Source: Lawsonella sp012842085 (GTDB lineage: Bacteria > Actinomycetota > Actinomycetes > Mycobacteriales > Mycobacteriaceae). From it: DNA of 64,000 nucleotides. The stretch spans positions 62,001 to 126,000 of the forward strand of contig DAINXV010000002.1 of NCBI GenBank assembly GCA_036749735.1, given 5' to 3'. The notes beneath the pieces were generated by a model. The model worked only from the letters and a program-made list of their open reading frames with translations. It did not search any database and had not been told where the DNA came from. The translations under genes were made by a program, and so were the position numbers. This document shows, in pieces, positions 44,173-53,422 of this stretch. The stretch's first letter is position 1. Every line of letters starts with the position of its first letter.

Positions 44173-44961
44173 ATGGCGCTGAAGTACGAATTCCATGCCC
44201 CAGACCTGGGGGACTTCTTCCCGGATCCCATTGTGCTCCAAGATTTTGCGGGCGGAATTTTCACCATTGATCGCGTCATGGCGATCCGTCTTTTCGTAGC
44301 AGTTCTGCTGATGGTGTTCTTCGCCTTGGCCTTCCGTAAACCGCAATTGGTGCCAGGTAAACTACAAAACTTTGCAGAAGTCGTTTTGGACTTCATCCGC
44401 ACCAAAATTGCGGAAGACATATTAGGTAAAAAGCAAGGCAAGGCCTTCTTACCGCTGATCGCCACCACCTTCATTCTGATTGTGGCGATGAACCTTCCCT
44501 CGGTCATTCCTTTCCTCAACATGTCGCCGAACGCCCGCATAGGTATGCCGCTCACTTTGGCGATTATTGGATACATAGCGTTCATTTATGCAGGTGCAAA
44601 AAAGTTCGGCTTTTTTAAATTTATGAAGTCGTCCATCATTGTGCCGAACATGCCGCCCGCGATTCATATCGTGTTGGCGCCCATCGAAATTATTTCTACA
44701 TTTGTGCTTCGGCCAGTTACCCTCACCATTCGTCTTATGGCGAATATGCTTGCGGGGCACTTGATTTTGGCGCTTGTGTTCAGTGGTACCAACCTGCTTT
44801 TCTGGCAGCTCAACGGATTGAGTGCACTGTCTGCGGGAACAATTCTTTTCGCAACACTCTTTACTCTCTTCGAGCTGATGGTGGCTTTCTTGCAGGCCTA
44901 CATTTTCACCCTGCTGGTCGCCGTTTATATTGATCTCTCATTACATGCTGCAGAGCATTAG
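44173..44961 (+). CDS. atpB: ATP synthase F0 subunit a
   Basis: Stationary proton-channel subunit next to the c-ring. 262 residues with 5-6 helices. The N-terminus MALKYEFHAPDLGDFF matches corynebacterial AtpB. The essential Arg lies in the helix PVTLTIRLMANMLAGHLIL, which is well conserved. ATG 44173 is 22 bases from the strong GAGGGGAGAAG site at about 44140-44150, an unusually long gap; a CTG at 44155 sits at ideal spacing and in frame, so the true start may be non-canonical or the ribosome-binding site may be reached by folding. Confidence 0.95.
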   Translation: MALKYEFHAPDLGDFFPDPIVLQDFAGGIFTIDRVMAIRLFVAVLLMVFFALAFRKPQLVPGKLQNFAEVVLDFIRTKIAEDILGKKQGKAFLPLIATTFILIVAMNLPSVIPFLNMSPNARIGMPLTLAIIGYIAFIYAGAKKFGFFKFMKSSIIVPNMPPAIHIVLAPIEIISTFVLRPVTLTIRLMANMLAGHLILALVFSGTNLLFWQLNGLSALSAGTILFATLFTLFELMVAFLQAYIFTLLVAVYIDLSLHAAEH

Positions 44962-45004
44962 TAAATGAGTACTCCAAAAAACAACTACATATCGCAAAAC
45001 AATT

Positions 45005-45049
45005 GTGCATATGCACCAAGAGAAAAAGCTTCTCTCACGATCCGTGAGA
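45005..45049 (+). promoter_or_regulatory. Two inverted repeats between atpB and atpE
   Basis: A perfect 12-base palindrome GTGCATATGCAC (45005-45016) and a hairpin TCTCACG-ATC-CGTGAGA (45033-45049, 7-bp stem, 3-base loop) occupy the 111-base gap before atpE, ahead of the GAAGGGAAA ribosome-binding site. They could stabilise the downstream mRNA or raise atpE expression, since subunit c is needed in about ten copies. Confidence 0.5.
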
Positions 45050-45072
45050 AAGAATATGAAGGGAAATAAGAA

Positions 45073-45321
45073 ATGGATCTGATGACGTTTGCCGCTGAGA
45101 ACACGGAAACTTTCATCGAGTTGAAAGGCCTCGCCACCCTCGGCTACGCCTTCTCCACTTTGGGCCCCGCCCTCAGTATTGGTTGGCTTGGTGGCAAGAC
45201 CGTAGAGTCCATGGCGCGTCAGCCGGAAATTGCTGGCCAGCTGCGGACCACCATGATTCTGGCTATCGCATTCGCGGAAGCACTGGCACTGATTGCACTT
45301 GTCGCCGGCTTCCTCTTCTAG
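45073..45321 (+). CDS. atpE: ATP synthase F0 subunit c
   Basis: Proteolipid of the rotor ring, 82 residues and two membrane helices joined by the polar loop MARQPE (47-52). The proton-binding carboxylate is Glu69 in AFAEALALIAL. The first helix carries the Gly/Ala pattern GYAFSTLGPALSIGWLGG. The N-terminus is about 12 residues longer than in mycobacteria and starts MDLMTFAAE. This is the bedaquiline target in mycobacteria; the ring-facing residues differ here. Confidence 0.96.
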   Translation: MDLMTFAAENTETFIELKGLATLGYAFSTLGPALSIGWLGGKTVESMARQPEIAGQLRTTMILAIAFAEALALIALVAGFLF

Positions 45322-45336
45322 TTTTTGGGACTACCG

Positions 45337-45912
45337 ATGATGACCTCACTAATCCTTGCTGCGGGCGATGACCCGAACAAGAACATACCGCTTGGTGGCA
45401 GCCTTGGTCCGCTGTTTCCAACTAGCTACGACATCGTGTGGTCACTGGTGGTATTCATCCTCATCGGGCTCATGATTTGGAAGTATGTACTGCCGCGCTA
45501 TGGCGGAGTACTGAAGGAACGTCAAGAGCGCATTGAGGGTGGAATGGCGAAAGCGGAAGCCCTTCAAGCTAAAGCAGAAGCAACGCTGGAAGAATATAAC
45601 GAACAGCTCGCCAAAGCACACGATGAAGCAGCTGCGATCCGTGAAGAAGCACGTGAACAGGGTCGCCAGATTGTAGCTGAGATGAAGGACGAAGCTCAGA
45701 AAGAATCTGAGCGCATCATTGCCAGTGGCAACCAGGCTCTGGAAGCACAACGACAGCTTGTCTTCACCGATCTCAAAAACGATATCGGGAAACAATCCAT
45801 TAACTTGGCGGAACTTATTCTGCAGGGACAACTGGATGAAGACGCTAAGCGTTCAGAGACTATTGATGAATTCCTTTCTAACCTCGAAGAAAAAGCGGGG
45901 GTTGCTCGTTAA
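45337..45912 (+). CDS. atpF: ATP synthase F0 subunit b
   Basis: Peripheral-stalk subunit, 191 residues from ATG 45337 (GGGA upstream; adjacent ATG 45340 and TTG 45325 are alternatives). After a short leader, one membrane helix (about 30-50, YDIVWSLVVFILIGLMIWKYV), then a long charged Ala/Glu/Arg helix for dimerisation. An AtpF fused to delta, as in mycobacteria, is not seen: the next gene is a separate delta. The TAA stop shares one base with the atpH start. Confidence 0.94.
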   Translation: MMTSLILAAGDDPNKNIPLGGSLGPLFPTSYDIVWSLVVFILIGLMIWKYVLPRYGGVLKERQERIEGGMAKAEALQAKAEATLEEYNEQLAKAHDEAAAIREEAREQGRQIVAEMKDEAQKESERIIASGNQALEAQRQLVFTDLKNDIGKQSINLAELILQGQLDEDAKRSETIDEFLSNLEEKAGVAR

Positions 45913-46742
45913 TGGCTTTCATGTATGCCGTCAGTCGCGAAGCTCTCGCCCGCGTACGCGAGTTTGCCCATAAACTCATTGCCGAACACGAAAATTCAGT
46001 CGTGGTCGGCCACCAGATGGGTGCAGAGCTTTTTGCCGTCGTGGAAGAGATCGAATCAGATCGACCTCTTCGGATAGCACTTGCGGATGTTTCGGCCACT
46101 CCGGAACGACGCGTGGCACTTATTAAAGAGCTTTTCGACGGCAAAGTCTTGCCGGAGACTCTGGAAGTGTGCTGCGCAGCGGTATCGGAAGAATGGTCCA
46201 ATCCCGCTGATTTGCGAGACGGACTGATTCGAACCGGTCGCGGTGCACTCATGCAGGCTGCGGAGATTTCAGAAACACTCCCTCAGGTGGAAGAAGAACT
46301 CTTCCGGTTGAGCCGTGTTATCAAAAATCATCCAAAGCTGGAGCAAGCACTCGGCGATCGGGGCACCAGTTCAGAAGATCGACGCAAGTTGATGGCACAA
46401 CTTCTCTACGGGAAAGTCAGTGTCGTTACCGAAATTCTGGCGGCGCAGGCAGTTGCCCGCCCGCAAGAAGGCATGGCGGCAGATGACCTTGATATCCTCT
46501 CGCGTCAGGCGGCACACCAGACTGGGCGGAGAGTAGCCGATGTGATTACTCCTGTGGCCCTCAGTGACACCCAGCGAGAAAACTTGCGTGCCAAGATATT
46601 AGATATTTATGGAATTCACGTGTCCATCCATGAGTTGATCGACCCCTCCATTATCGGTGGCGTCATCATCAAGGTGGGCAAAGAAATTATTGATGGAAGT
46701 CTTTCAAACAAGCTTGACACTCTGCGTCGTAGCTTGGTTTAA
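45912..46742 (+). CDS. atpH: ATP synthase F1 subunit delta
   Basis: Links the peripheral stalk to the top of F1. 276 residues, longer than the roughly 180 of E. coli but usual for corynebacteria, where an N-terminal extension (about 1-95) precedes the OSCP domain. The C-terminal signature IDPSIIGGVIIKVGKEIIDGS is complete. The start overlaps atpF by one base. Basic residues are frequent in the helical N-domain. Confidence 0.94.
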   Translation: MAFMYAVSREALARVREFAHKLIAEHENSVVVGHQMGAELFAVVEEIESDRPLRIALADVSATPERRVALIKELFDGKVLPETLEVCCAAVSEEWSNPADLRDGLIRTGRGALMQAAEISETLPQVEEELFRLSRVIKNHPKLEQALGDRGTSSEDRRKLMAQLLYGKVSVVTEILAAQAVARPQEGMAADDLDILSRQAAHQTGRRVADVITPVALSDTQRENLRAKILDIYGIHVSIHELIDPSIIGGVIIKVGKEIIDGSLSNKLDTLRRSLV

Positions 46743-46770
46743 ACAACAAAAGTAGGAAGAGCAGGAAAAG

Positions 46771-48411
46771 ATGGCGGAGTTGAAGATCTCCACCGAAGAG
46801 ATTCGGGACGCTCTCAAACAATTCCGAGAGGGATACGACCCCAGCGCCTCCCGCGCAGAAGTGGGCAATGTCGTAGAAGCAGCTGATGGTATCGCCCGCG
46901 TAAGTGGACTTCCCTCAGCTATGGCTAACGAGCTCCTCGAATTCCCGGGTGGCATTCTCGGTGTCGCACAAAACCTCGACGAACGGGAAATTGGTGCCGT
47001 AATCCTCGGTAACTTTGAAGACATCAAAGAGGGCGACGAGGTGCGTCGAACCGGTGATGTTCTTTCCATTCCGGTAGGCGATGAGTTCTTGGGCCGGGTT
47101 GTTAACCCCCTCGGACAGCCCATTGACGGCAAAGGCGCCATCAAGGCCGAAACCAACCGCGAACTGGAACTGCAGGCACCCGGTGTGCTGCAGCGTCAAC
47201 CAGTGCATGAGCCCATGCAGACGGGTCTGAAAGCCATCGACTCGATGACCCCAATCGGCCGTGGCCAGCGCCAGCTCATTATTGGTGACCGTAAAACCGG
47301 TAAAACCGCCATCTGTACCGACACGATCATCAACCAGAAAGCTAACTGGGACTCCGGCGATCCGGACAAGCAAGTCCGCTGCATCTATGTAGCAGTTGGA
47401 CAAAAAGGATCCACTATCGCTGGTGTCCAGGCTGCACTGGAAGAGTACGGTGCCATGGAGTACACCACGATTGTGGCCGCACCCGCCTCCGATTCTGCAG
47501 GATTCAAATGGCTTGCCCCATTCTCTGGTTCCGCACTGGGGCAGCATTGGATGTACCAGGGCAAGCACGTCCTCATCATCTTCGACGACCTCTCCAAGCA
47601 GGCAGAAGCGTACCGCGCTATTTCCCTTCTACTGCGCCGGCCACCGGGACGTGAAGCTTATCCCGGTGACGTGTTCTACCTGCACTCTCGTCTCCTGGAG
47701 CGGTGTGCGAAACTCTCCGATGACATGGGTGGCGGCTCGATGACTGGCCTTCCGATTGTCGAAACTAAGGCAAATGACGTCTCCGCCTATATTCCTACTA
47801 ACGTCATTTCCATTACCGACGGTCAGGTCTTCCTCGAATCCAACCTGTTCAACTCGGGTGTCCGACCCGCCGTCAACGTCGGTATTTCGGTATCTCGCGT
47901 GGGTGGTGCCGCCCAAACTAAAGGTATGAAGAAAGTATCGGGACGTGTCCGCCTCGATATGGCCTCTTACCGCGAGCTGGAAAGCTTTGCCACCTTCGCT
48001 TCCGATCTGGATTCGGCCTCCAAGAAACAGCTGGCACGTGGTGCTCGTCTAGTGGAGGTTCTCAAACAGGGCGAACACCAGCCCTGGGCAGTGGAAGACC
48101 AGATCGTCACGATCTACCTGGCTATCTCCGGTGAATACGACATCATACCGACGGAGGAAGTGAGCCGTTTCGAATCGCAGCTTATTGAAGAGTTGCACCG
48201 CAATGTGCCGCAGGTTTTCGAGCAGATTGACGGTGGTAAAGAACTCAGCGATGAATCGAAAGAAACTCTTGCGAAAGCGGTAGAGGACTTCAAGAAGATT
48301 TATCGTCTAGTCGACGGCACTCCGCTTCTGGAAGAACCCGAAGAGCTCGACGAAAGCGAAGTCACCAAGGAAACCCTTCAGGTTAAGCGTCAAGCTCCCC
48401 GAAGGAAGTAA
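46771..48411 (+). CDS. atpA: ATP synthase F1 subunit alpha
   Basis: Non-catalytic nucleotide-binding subunit, 546 residues. P-loop GDRKTGKTA (about 172-180), the IRLVDGTPLLEEP-type C-terminus and SVSRVGGAAQTKGMKK are conserved. The C-terminal extension after about residue 515 is acidic, ends KRQAPRRK, and recalls the regulatory alpha extension of mycobacteria, though it is shorter. GGAAGAGCAGGAA precedes the ATG. Confidence 0.96.
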   Translation: MAELKISTEEIRDALKQFREGYDPSASRAEVGNVVEAADGIARVSGLPSAMANELLEFPGGILGVAQNLDEREIGAVILGNFEDIKEGDEVRRTGDVLSIPVGDEFLGRVVNPLGQPIDGKGAIKAETNRELELQAPGVLQRQPVHEPMQTGLKAIDSMTPIGRGQRQLIIGDRKTGKTAICTDTIINQKANWDSGDPDKQVRCIYVAVGQKGSTIAGVQAALEEYGAMEYTTIVAAPASDSAGFKWLAPFSGSALGQHWMYQGKHVLIIFDDLSKQAEAYRAISLLLRRPPGREAYPGDVFYLHSRLLERCAKLSDDMGGGSMTGLPIVETKANDVSAYIPTNVISITDGQVFLESNLFNSGVRPAVNVGISVSRVGGAAQTKGMKKVSGRVRLDMASYRELESFATFASDLDSASKKQLARGARLVEVLKQGEHQPWAVEDQIVTIYLAISGEYDIIPTEEVSRFESQLIEELHRNVPQVFEQIDGGKELSDESKETLAKAVEDFKKIYRLVDGTPLLEEPEELDESEVTKETLQVKRQAPRRK

Positions 48412-48460
48412 CCATGGGACGACTGAAAATACTTCATGGAAGAAAGGAGGAGAATAGTTA

Positions 48461-49429
48461 ATGGCTGATTTGAAAGCACTGAAAAGCCGCATCGCGGCAA
48501 CTAAAGCGAACGCAAAAATCTTTCGTGCGCAGGAGCTCATTGCAGCATCCCGCATTAACCGTGCGACAGCCCGCAGTGAGGCGCAGAAACCGTTTGCACA
48601 GGAGTTAGTGAACGTACTTTCCGCAGTAGCGGGAGCGCTAACAACTGTTCACCCCCTCCTTGAAGAACGCTCCGAACCTAAGCGCGCCGCGGTGCTTGTT
48701 ATTACGAGTGACCGAGGCATGTGCGGTGGCTACAACAACAATGTGCTGAAAGCAGCTGACGAACTTCTGGAAATGCTGGAAAGCCGTGGAACAACCCCGT
48801 TGCTCTATGTTTTCGGCGCCAAGGGCGTCAACTACTACAACTTCCGGGAACGTGAGATTACGGGCAGCTGGACCGGTTTTTCGACGGATCCAGAACTCGA
48901 AGACATCCAAGAACCCGTTGAGCACTTGTTGGAAAGCTATCTCGCCAGTTCCGAGGAGACCGTTATGTCTCCCGCAGGGGAAGAGATTGCTGGATGTGAC
49001 GTGATCTATGTGGTTTACACCGGATTCCGAAGCATGCTTTCGCAGATTCCGCGTGTGCACCGCATGATTCCCATTGAGCCGGTTTACGACGACGAACCCA
49101 TTGCGTTGGGCGAGGATCTACTCTCCGACAAGGTGGAACCTTCGGAACTGAATCCGGAGTACGAGTTCGAACCCAATGCAGAGGATCTACTCGATTCGTT
49201 ACTGCCGCGCTACATTGCTACGCGTGTGCTTGCCTCGGTCCTTGAGTCTGCAGCGTCAGAATGCGCAGCTCGCCGGACTGCAATGAAGGCAGCAACCGAC
49301 AACGCAAACGAACTGATTAACGACCTGAGCCGACAGGCTAACACTGCCCGTCAGACACAAATTACCCAAGAAATTACCGAGATCGTTAGTGGAGCTGGCG
49401 CTCTCGCAGAGAGTGCAGGAAGAGATTAA
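48461..49429 (+). CDS. atpG: ATP synthase F1 subunit gamma
   Basis: Central rotor shaft, 322 residues. The N-terminal coiled-coil helix ALKSRIAATKANAKIFRAQELIAASR and the C-terminal helix AMKAATDNANELINDLSRQANTARQ are standard, with the SDRGMCGGYN motif between. An insertion of about 20 residues occurs in the middle (acidic stretch LSDKVEPSELNPEYEFEPNA, about 221-240). An AAGGAGGAG ribosome-binding site precedes ATG 48461 by 8-10 bases. Confidence 0.95.
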   Translation: MADLKALKSRIAATKANAKIFRAQELIAASRINRATARSEAQKPFAQELVNVLSAVAGALTTVHPLLEERSEPKRAAVLVITSDRGMCGGYNNNVLKAADELLEMLESRGTTPLLYVFGAKGVNYYNFREREITGSWTGFSTDPELEDIQEPVEHLLESYLASSEETVMSPAGEEIAGCDVIYVVYTGFRSMLSQIPRVHRMIPIEPVYDDEPIALGEDLLSDKVEPSELNPEYEFEPNAEDLLDSLLPRYIATRVLASVLESAASECAARRTAMKAATDNANELINDLSRQANTARQTQITQEITEIVSGAGALAESAGRD

Positions 49430-49432
49430 AAG

Positions 49433-50878
49433 ATGACCTCAGCCCTGACTGATCAGAAACCCACAGCCACCGACCTGAAAGGACATGTCGTCCGAGTTAT
49501 TGGTGCTGTGGTCGATATTGAGTTCCCCCGGGGAGCTATTCCACCCATCAACAACGCTCTGCACGTTGACATCGAACTGGGTGGGGAGGAACGAACCATT
49601 ACTCTCGAGGTGGCACAGCACCTCGGCGACAACATTGTTCGTACCATCTCCATGCAACCCACCGACGGTCTGGTGCGTGGTGTAGATGTGGTTGATACTG
49701 GTGAGCCGATTTCCGTACCAGTGGGTGACGTTGTTAAAGGACACATCTTTAACGCCCTCGGCGACTGCCTAGACGAACCCGGTTTGGGACGGGACGGCGA
49801 AAACTGGTCCATCCACCGCGACCCTCCTGCATATGACCAGCTCGAAGGTAAAACTGAGATTCTGGAAACCGGCGTAAAGGTTATCGACCTCCTTACCCCC
49901 TACGTGAAGGGCGGCAAGATTGGTCTCTTTGGTGGTGCTGGTGTTGGTAAGACGGTTCTCATTCAGGAAATGATTACCCGTATTGCCCGCGAATTCTCTG
50001 GTACCTCCGTCTTTGCCGGTGTCGGTGAACGTACTCGTGAAGGTACCGACCTGGTACTCGAGATGGAAGAAATGGGCGTGCTGCAAGACACCGCCCTCGT
50101 CTTCGGACAAATGGATGAGCCGCCGGGAGTCCGTATGCGCGTCGCACTCTCCGCCCTCACCATGGCCGAGTACTTCCGCGACGTTCAAGGACAGGACGTG
50201 TTGCTCTTCATCGACAACATCTTCCGTTTCACCCAGGCCGGTTCTGAGGTGTCGACCCTCCTCGGACGCATGCCGTCGGCAGTGGGTTACCAGCCCACCC
50301 TGGCTGACGAGATGGGCCAGCTGCAGGAACGTATTACTTCTGTAAAGGGACACTCCATTACTTCCCTACAGGCCGTGTACGTCCCCGCAGACGACTACAC
50401 TGACCCCGCTCCAGCCACTACCTTCGCCCACCTGGATGCGACCACCGAACTCTCGCGTGCCATCGCCTCCAAGGGTATCTACCCGGCAGTGGACCCACTG
50501 AGCTCCAGCTCTCGTATTCTGGAGCCGGGCATTGTGGGTGAGGAACACTACCGTGTGGCCCAGACCGTGATCAACATTCTGCAGAAGTACAAAGAGCTGC
50601 AGGACATTATCGCCATCCTGGGTATGGATGAGCTCTCTGAAGAAGATAAAGTTCTGGTGGGACGTGCACGTCGTATCGAGCAGTTCCTGGGTCAGAACAT
50701 GCTTGTGGCGGAGAAGTTCACCGGTACGGTTGGTTCCGTCGTGCCCCGCAGCGAAACCATTGAAGCCTTTGACCGGATCTGTAAGGGCGAGTTCGACCAC
50801 TACCCAGAACAGGCTTTCAGTGACGTGGGTGGCCTGGATCAGGTCGAAGAGAAATACAAGAGTCTGCAGGGAGATTAA
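49433..50878 (+). CDS. atpD: ATP synthase F1 subunit beta
   Basis: Catalytic subunit, 481 residues. Walker A GGAGVGKT (167-174), the catalytic GERTREGTDL with its Glu, Walker B LLFIDNIFRF, the VPADDYTDPAPAT loop and the DELSEEDK C-terminal DELSEED motif are all present. Three bases separate it from atpG, two from atpC. Confidence 0.98.
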   Translation: MTSALTDQKPTATDLKGHVVRVIGAVVDIEFPRGAIPPINNALHVDIELGGEERTITLEVAQHLGDNIVRTISMQPTDGLVRGVDVVDTGEPISVPVGDVVKGHIFNALGDCLDEPGLGRDGENWSIHRDPPAYDQLEGKTEILETGVKVIDLLTPYVKGGKIGLFGGAGVGKTVLIQEMITRIAREFSGTSVFAGVGERTREGTDLVLEMEEMGVLQDTALVFGQMDEPPGVRMRVALSALTMAEYFRDVQGQDVLLFIDNIFRFTQAGSEVSTLLGRMPSAVGYQPTLADEMGQLQERITSVKGHSITSLQAVYVPADDYTDPAPATTFAHLDATTELSRAIASKGIYPAVDPLSSSSRILEPGIVGEEHYRVAQTVINILQKYKELQDIIAILGMDELSEEDKVLVGRARRIEQFLGQNMLVAEKFTGTVGSVVPRSETIEAFDRICKGEFDHYPEQAFSDVGGLDQVEEKYKSLQGD

Positions 50879-50880
50879 GA

Positions 50881-51270
50881 ATGGCAACCATGGATGTCGC
50901 CATTGTCTCCATTGATGGTTCGATCTGGTCTGGCGAAGGTACCAGCGTCACTGGCACCACTGTCAATGGCGAAATGGGTATCTTGCCTGGCCGTCAACCA
51001 ATCCTGGCGGAGATGGCGGAAGTTGGAGTCGTTACCGTGCGGACGGATGACGACGATTATCTAGTTTTCGCCGTCACCGGTGGATTACTGTCCTGCACAG
51101 GGGATCGAGTCACCATTATCGCGGAACACGCCTACCCGGCGGAAGACTTCTCAGAAGCCGAACTGCGGCAAGAATTAGAATCCCTGCCGGATACCGCAAC
51201 GGAACAAGAAAAAGTCATTCTGCAAGCTAAATTGCGAGCCGCACAGCGACTTTCACATGCTCAAGGGTGA
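50881..51270 (+). CDS. atpC: ATP synthase F1 subunit epsilon
   Basis: Rotor subunit that limits ATP hydrolysis, 129 residues. N-terminal beta-sandwich with GEMGILPGRQPILAEM and the GGLLSCTGDRVTIIAEHA strand, and a short C-terminal helical part rich in Glu, Ala and Leu. Last gene of the atpBEFHAGDC operon; the DUF2550 gene follows after 49 bases. Confidence 0.95.
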   Translation: MATMDVAIVSIDGSIWSGEGTSVTGTTVNGEMGILPGRQPILAEMAEVGVVTVRTDDDDYLVFAVTGGLLSCTGDRVTIIAEHAYPAEDFSEAELRQELESLPDTATEQEKVILQAKLRAAQRLSHAQG

Positions 51271-51319
51271 AACCACCGAATGCTAGCCAACCTCACCTAG
51301 TTCAAGGTATGCTGCACAC

Positions 51320-51751
51320 ATGTGGTGGATTATTGTAGCCGTCAGCATAGTTCTACTGGTGCTGGCGGCTGCTCTCATTTTCCTCTATATGTCCATGACC
51401 GCGCTTCGCAATAAGGGCACCGGGGTAGTGCTACGTTTCCTCCCCGCAGACGGTGACCATGGTTGGCGACACGGAATCCTCGTTTATGACGAAGATAGTG
51501 TCGCTTTTTATATGCTCCGAAAACTTGTCAACAAGCGGACGGCAGTTTTTGAGCGGGACGAAATCGATATCAAAGCCCGACGGAGCCCACGGGACCGAGA
51601 ACGCGAAATGATGGACGACACAGTGCGCATAGTCCACCTTTCTGGAGGGGGAGTGAACGTGGAAATGGCTCTTGAGCCATCCGCCCACGCGGCACTACTT
51701 TCCTGGTTAGAATCGCGTCCCAGTAAACGTCTTTATTCTCCCGGCTTGTAG
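51320..51751 (+). CDS. DUF2550 family membrane protein
   Basis: 143 residues: one N-terminal membrane helix (4-25, IIVAVSIVLLVLAAALIFLYM) and a cytosolic beta-rich domain (FLPADGDHGWRHGILVYDEDSVAFYMLRKL and the ERDEIDIKARRSPRDRE stretch, in part). The gene follows atpC in most Mycobacteriales (Rv1312 type) and its function is unknown. Its last 19 bases overlap the end of the convergent adenylate cyclase gene. Confidence 0.85.
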   Translation: MWWIIVAVSIVLLVLAAALIFLYMSMTALRNKGTGVVLRFLPADGDHGWRHGILVYDEDSVAFYMLRKLVNKRTAVFERDEIDIKARRSPRDREREMMDDTVRIVHLSGGGVNVEMALEPSAHAALLSWLESRPSKRLYSPGL

Positions 51752-53412
51752 GAACCTTCACGTAAATCTTGGAACGGTGTGACAACATGCTGTTCGGGAC
51801 AGGCAAGCACAGTCGCTTCAGTGTGGCCACGCAAAACCTTGGCACCGTTGATCATCCAGTATTTTGCTTCTTCCGGGTTCGCTGCTTTCACAGTGGGGTT
51901 GGAAGCCAGAATTCGTCCCGGCTCTTCTTTAGCCAGTTCCGACAAGCGTGAAGCAACGTTCACGGGATCGCCAATTACGGTGTATTCGTAGCGACTTTCG
52001 GAACCAATGGTGCCCGCAACAACGGAACCAGCAGCAATACCCACAGCGGTAGCGATTTCCGGCATTTCAACATCAAGTCGGTGCATAACAGCACGTGAAC
52101 AATAGAGCGCTGCTCCCGCAGGATCTGGATGGTCGTCCGGCACATTGTAGATAGCGAGAACCGCGTCACCGGCGAACTTGTTGACGAGACCACCAGTTTT
52201 GTTTACCTCTTCCACCACAATCGTGTAGAAGCGGTTCAGAATGTCCACAACTTCACGGGAGCTGTAATCGAGGCTCAGCTTGGTGGAGCCAATAATGTCA
52301 ATAAAGAAAACCGCCGCATCCCGCTGGGTAACCTTTTCGGAGCCCTCTTCACGCAGCAGCGCCTGATGCGCAATCTTTTCCCCCACATGCTGGCAGAACA
52401 GATCTTTGACGTGCTCCTGCTCGCGGAGCTCCCGCACCATGTTGTTGAATCCTGCCTGCAATTCGCCCAACTCGGTGGCATCAAAAACAGCGATTTCGGT
52501 GTCCAGGTTGCCGTGTGCAACTTCGTCCATTCCGTGGCGAACCAAATCCAGTGGGGGATCAATGTAGGTCGCAAGTTGGAACGTGAGCACCGCCGAATAA
52601 ATCAGGGTGGCGATAACCAGCACTGTGACGTAGCGCGCAAGCTCGAAAGTGGTGAACTCAATGGTCACCATGTTGTAGATACTGGTAATCAGCAACCCGA
52701 CCAATGGAATTGCAGTGCCCATTGTCCAGACCACAACAAAACGTGTCATAAGCCGGGTGACACGCCGCTTCGACGGGCCGTATTTCTCCAGCACCACAGC
52801 CGCTGCTGGGCGCATAACGAATTCGATCTGGAGGTAGCAGATAGTCGCCATAATGACTGCACCAAGCAGCACAGTCAGCACAATGCGAGGTGCGATCCAC
52901 GGTTCAATAACACCATAGAGTGTGCCGAAAATGATGGTGCCGACAAGCCACAGGCTCAGTTGAATGAGCATGAGGATCCGGGGTGCGCGCAGTACGTTTT
53001 TGCGATCCTTCAGGGAAGGTTCACGGCGTTCAATAAACCACGTGAGGATGCGCCGCATGTAGAAAAACGACACTATCAGGCCAGTGAAATAGGCGACCAC
53101 AAGGAAAATAGGAACGCCATACAGGGTAAGTTTCTGGAAGGGCGGTTTAAAAATACTCACCCCGGGTATCAGGTTAAAAATGACAATAAGGCAGACCACT
53201 GCACCCATGAGGTGAGCGCTGGTAATCAGACCCCACAGCAACACCAGAATTCTTCTTCCTGCTGCCGCCGGATCCTCACCAGCCGCCTCCAAAAGTGGCG
53301 AACCAAACCGAGTTACTTGGCGTTTGGTTTGGAGCGTCGTCTCGGCCCCTGCAGGTGGCACAAAGCGACGCGGATACTCCAGGCCAATCGGCTTTTCCTG
53401 TTTTTTACCCAT
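51733..53412 (-). CDS. Membrane adenylate cyclase with HAMP domain (class III)
   Basis: 559 residues: about six membrane helices in the N-terminal 290 residues, a HAMP linker (DPPLDLVRHGMDEVAHGNLDTEIAV, about 300-345) and a C-terminal cyclase homology domain. Both metal Asp are present (FFIDIIGST and FAGDAVLAI), together with GDPVNVASRL, which carries the transition-state Asn and Arg. It matches the Rv1318c-1320c group. cAMP synthesis is likely but not shown. Convergent with DUF2550 and preceded by a Nudix gene 10 bases upstream in the same direction. Confidence 0.9.
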   Translation of the reverse strand: MGKKQEKPIGLEYPRRFVPPAGAETTLQTKRQVTRFGSPLLEAAGEDPAAAGRRILVLLWGLITSAHLMGAVVCLIVIFNLIPGVSIFKPPFQKLTLYGVPIFLVVAYFTGLIVSFFYMRRILTWFIERREPSLKDRKNVLRAPRILMLIQLSLWLVGTIIFGTLYGVIEPWIAPRIVLTVLLGAVIMATICYLQIEFVMRPAAAVVLEKYGPSKRRVTRLMTRFVVVWTMGTAIPLVGLLITSIYNMVTIEFTTFELARYVTVLVIATLIYSAVLTFQLATYIDPPLDLVRHGMDEVAHGNLDTEIAVFDATELGELQAGFNNMVRELREQEHVKDLFCQHVGEKIAHQALLREEGSEKVTQRDAAVFFIDIIGSTKLSLDYSSREVVDILNRFYTIVVEEVNKTGGLVNKFAGDAVLAIYNVPDDHPDPAGAALYCSRAVMHRLDVEMPEIATAVGIAAGSVVAGTIGSESRYEYTVIGDPVNVASRLSELAKEEPGRILASNPTVKAANPEEAKYWMINGAKVLRGHTEATVLACPEQHVVTPFQDLREGSYKPGE

Positions 53413-53422
53413 CGCCTCCAGC

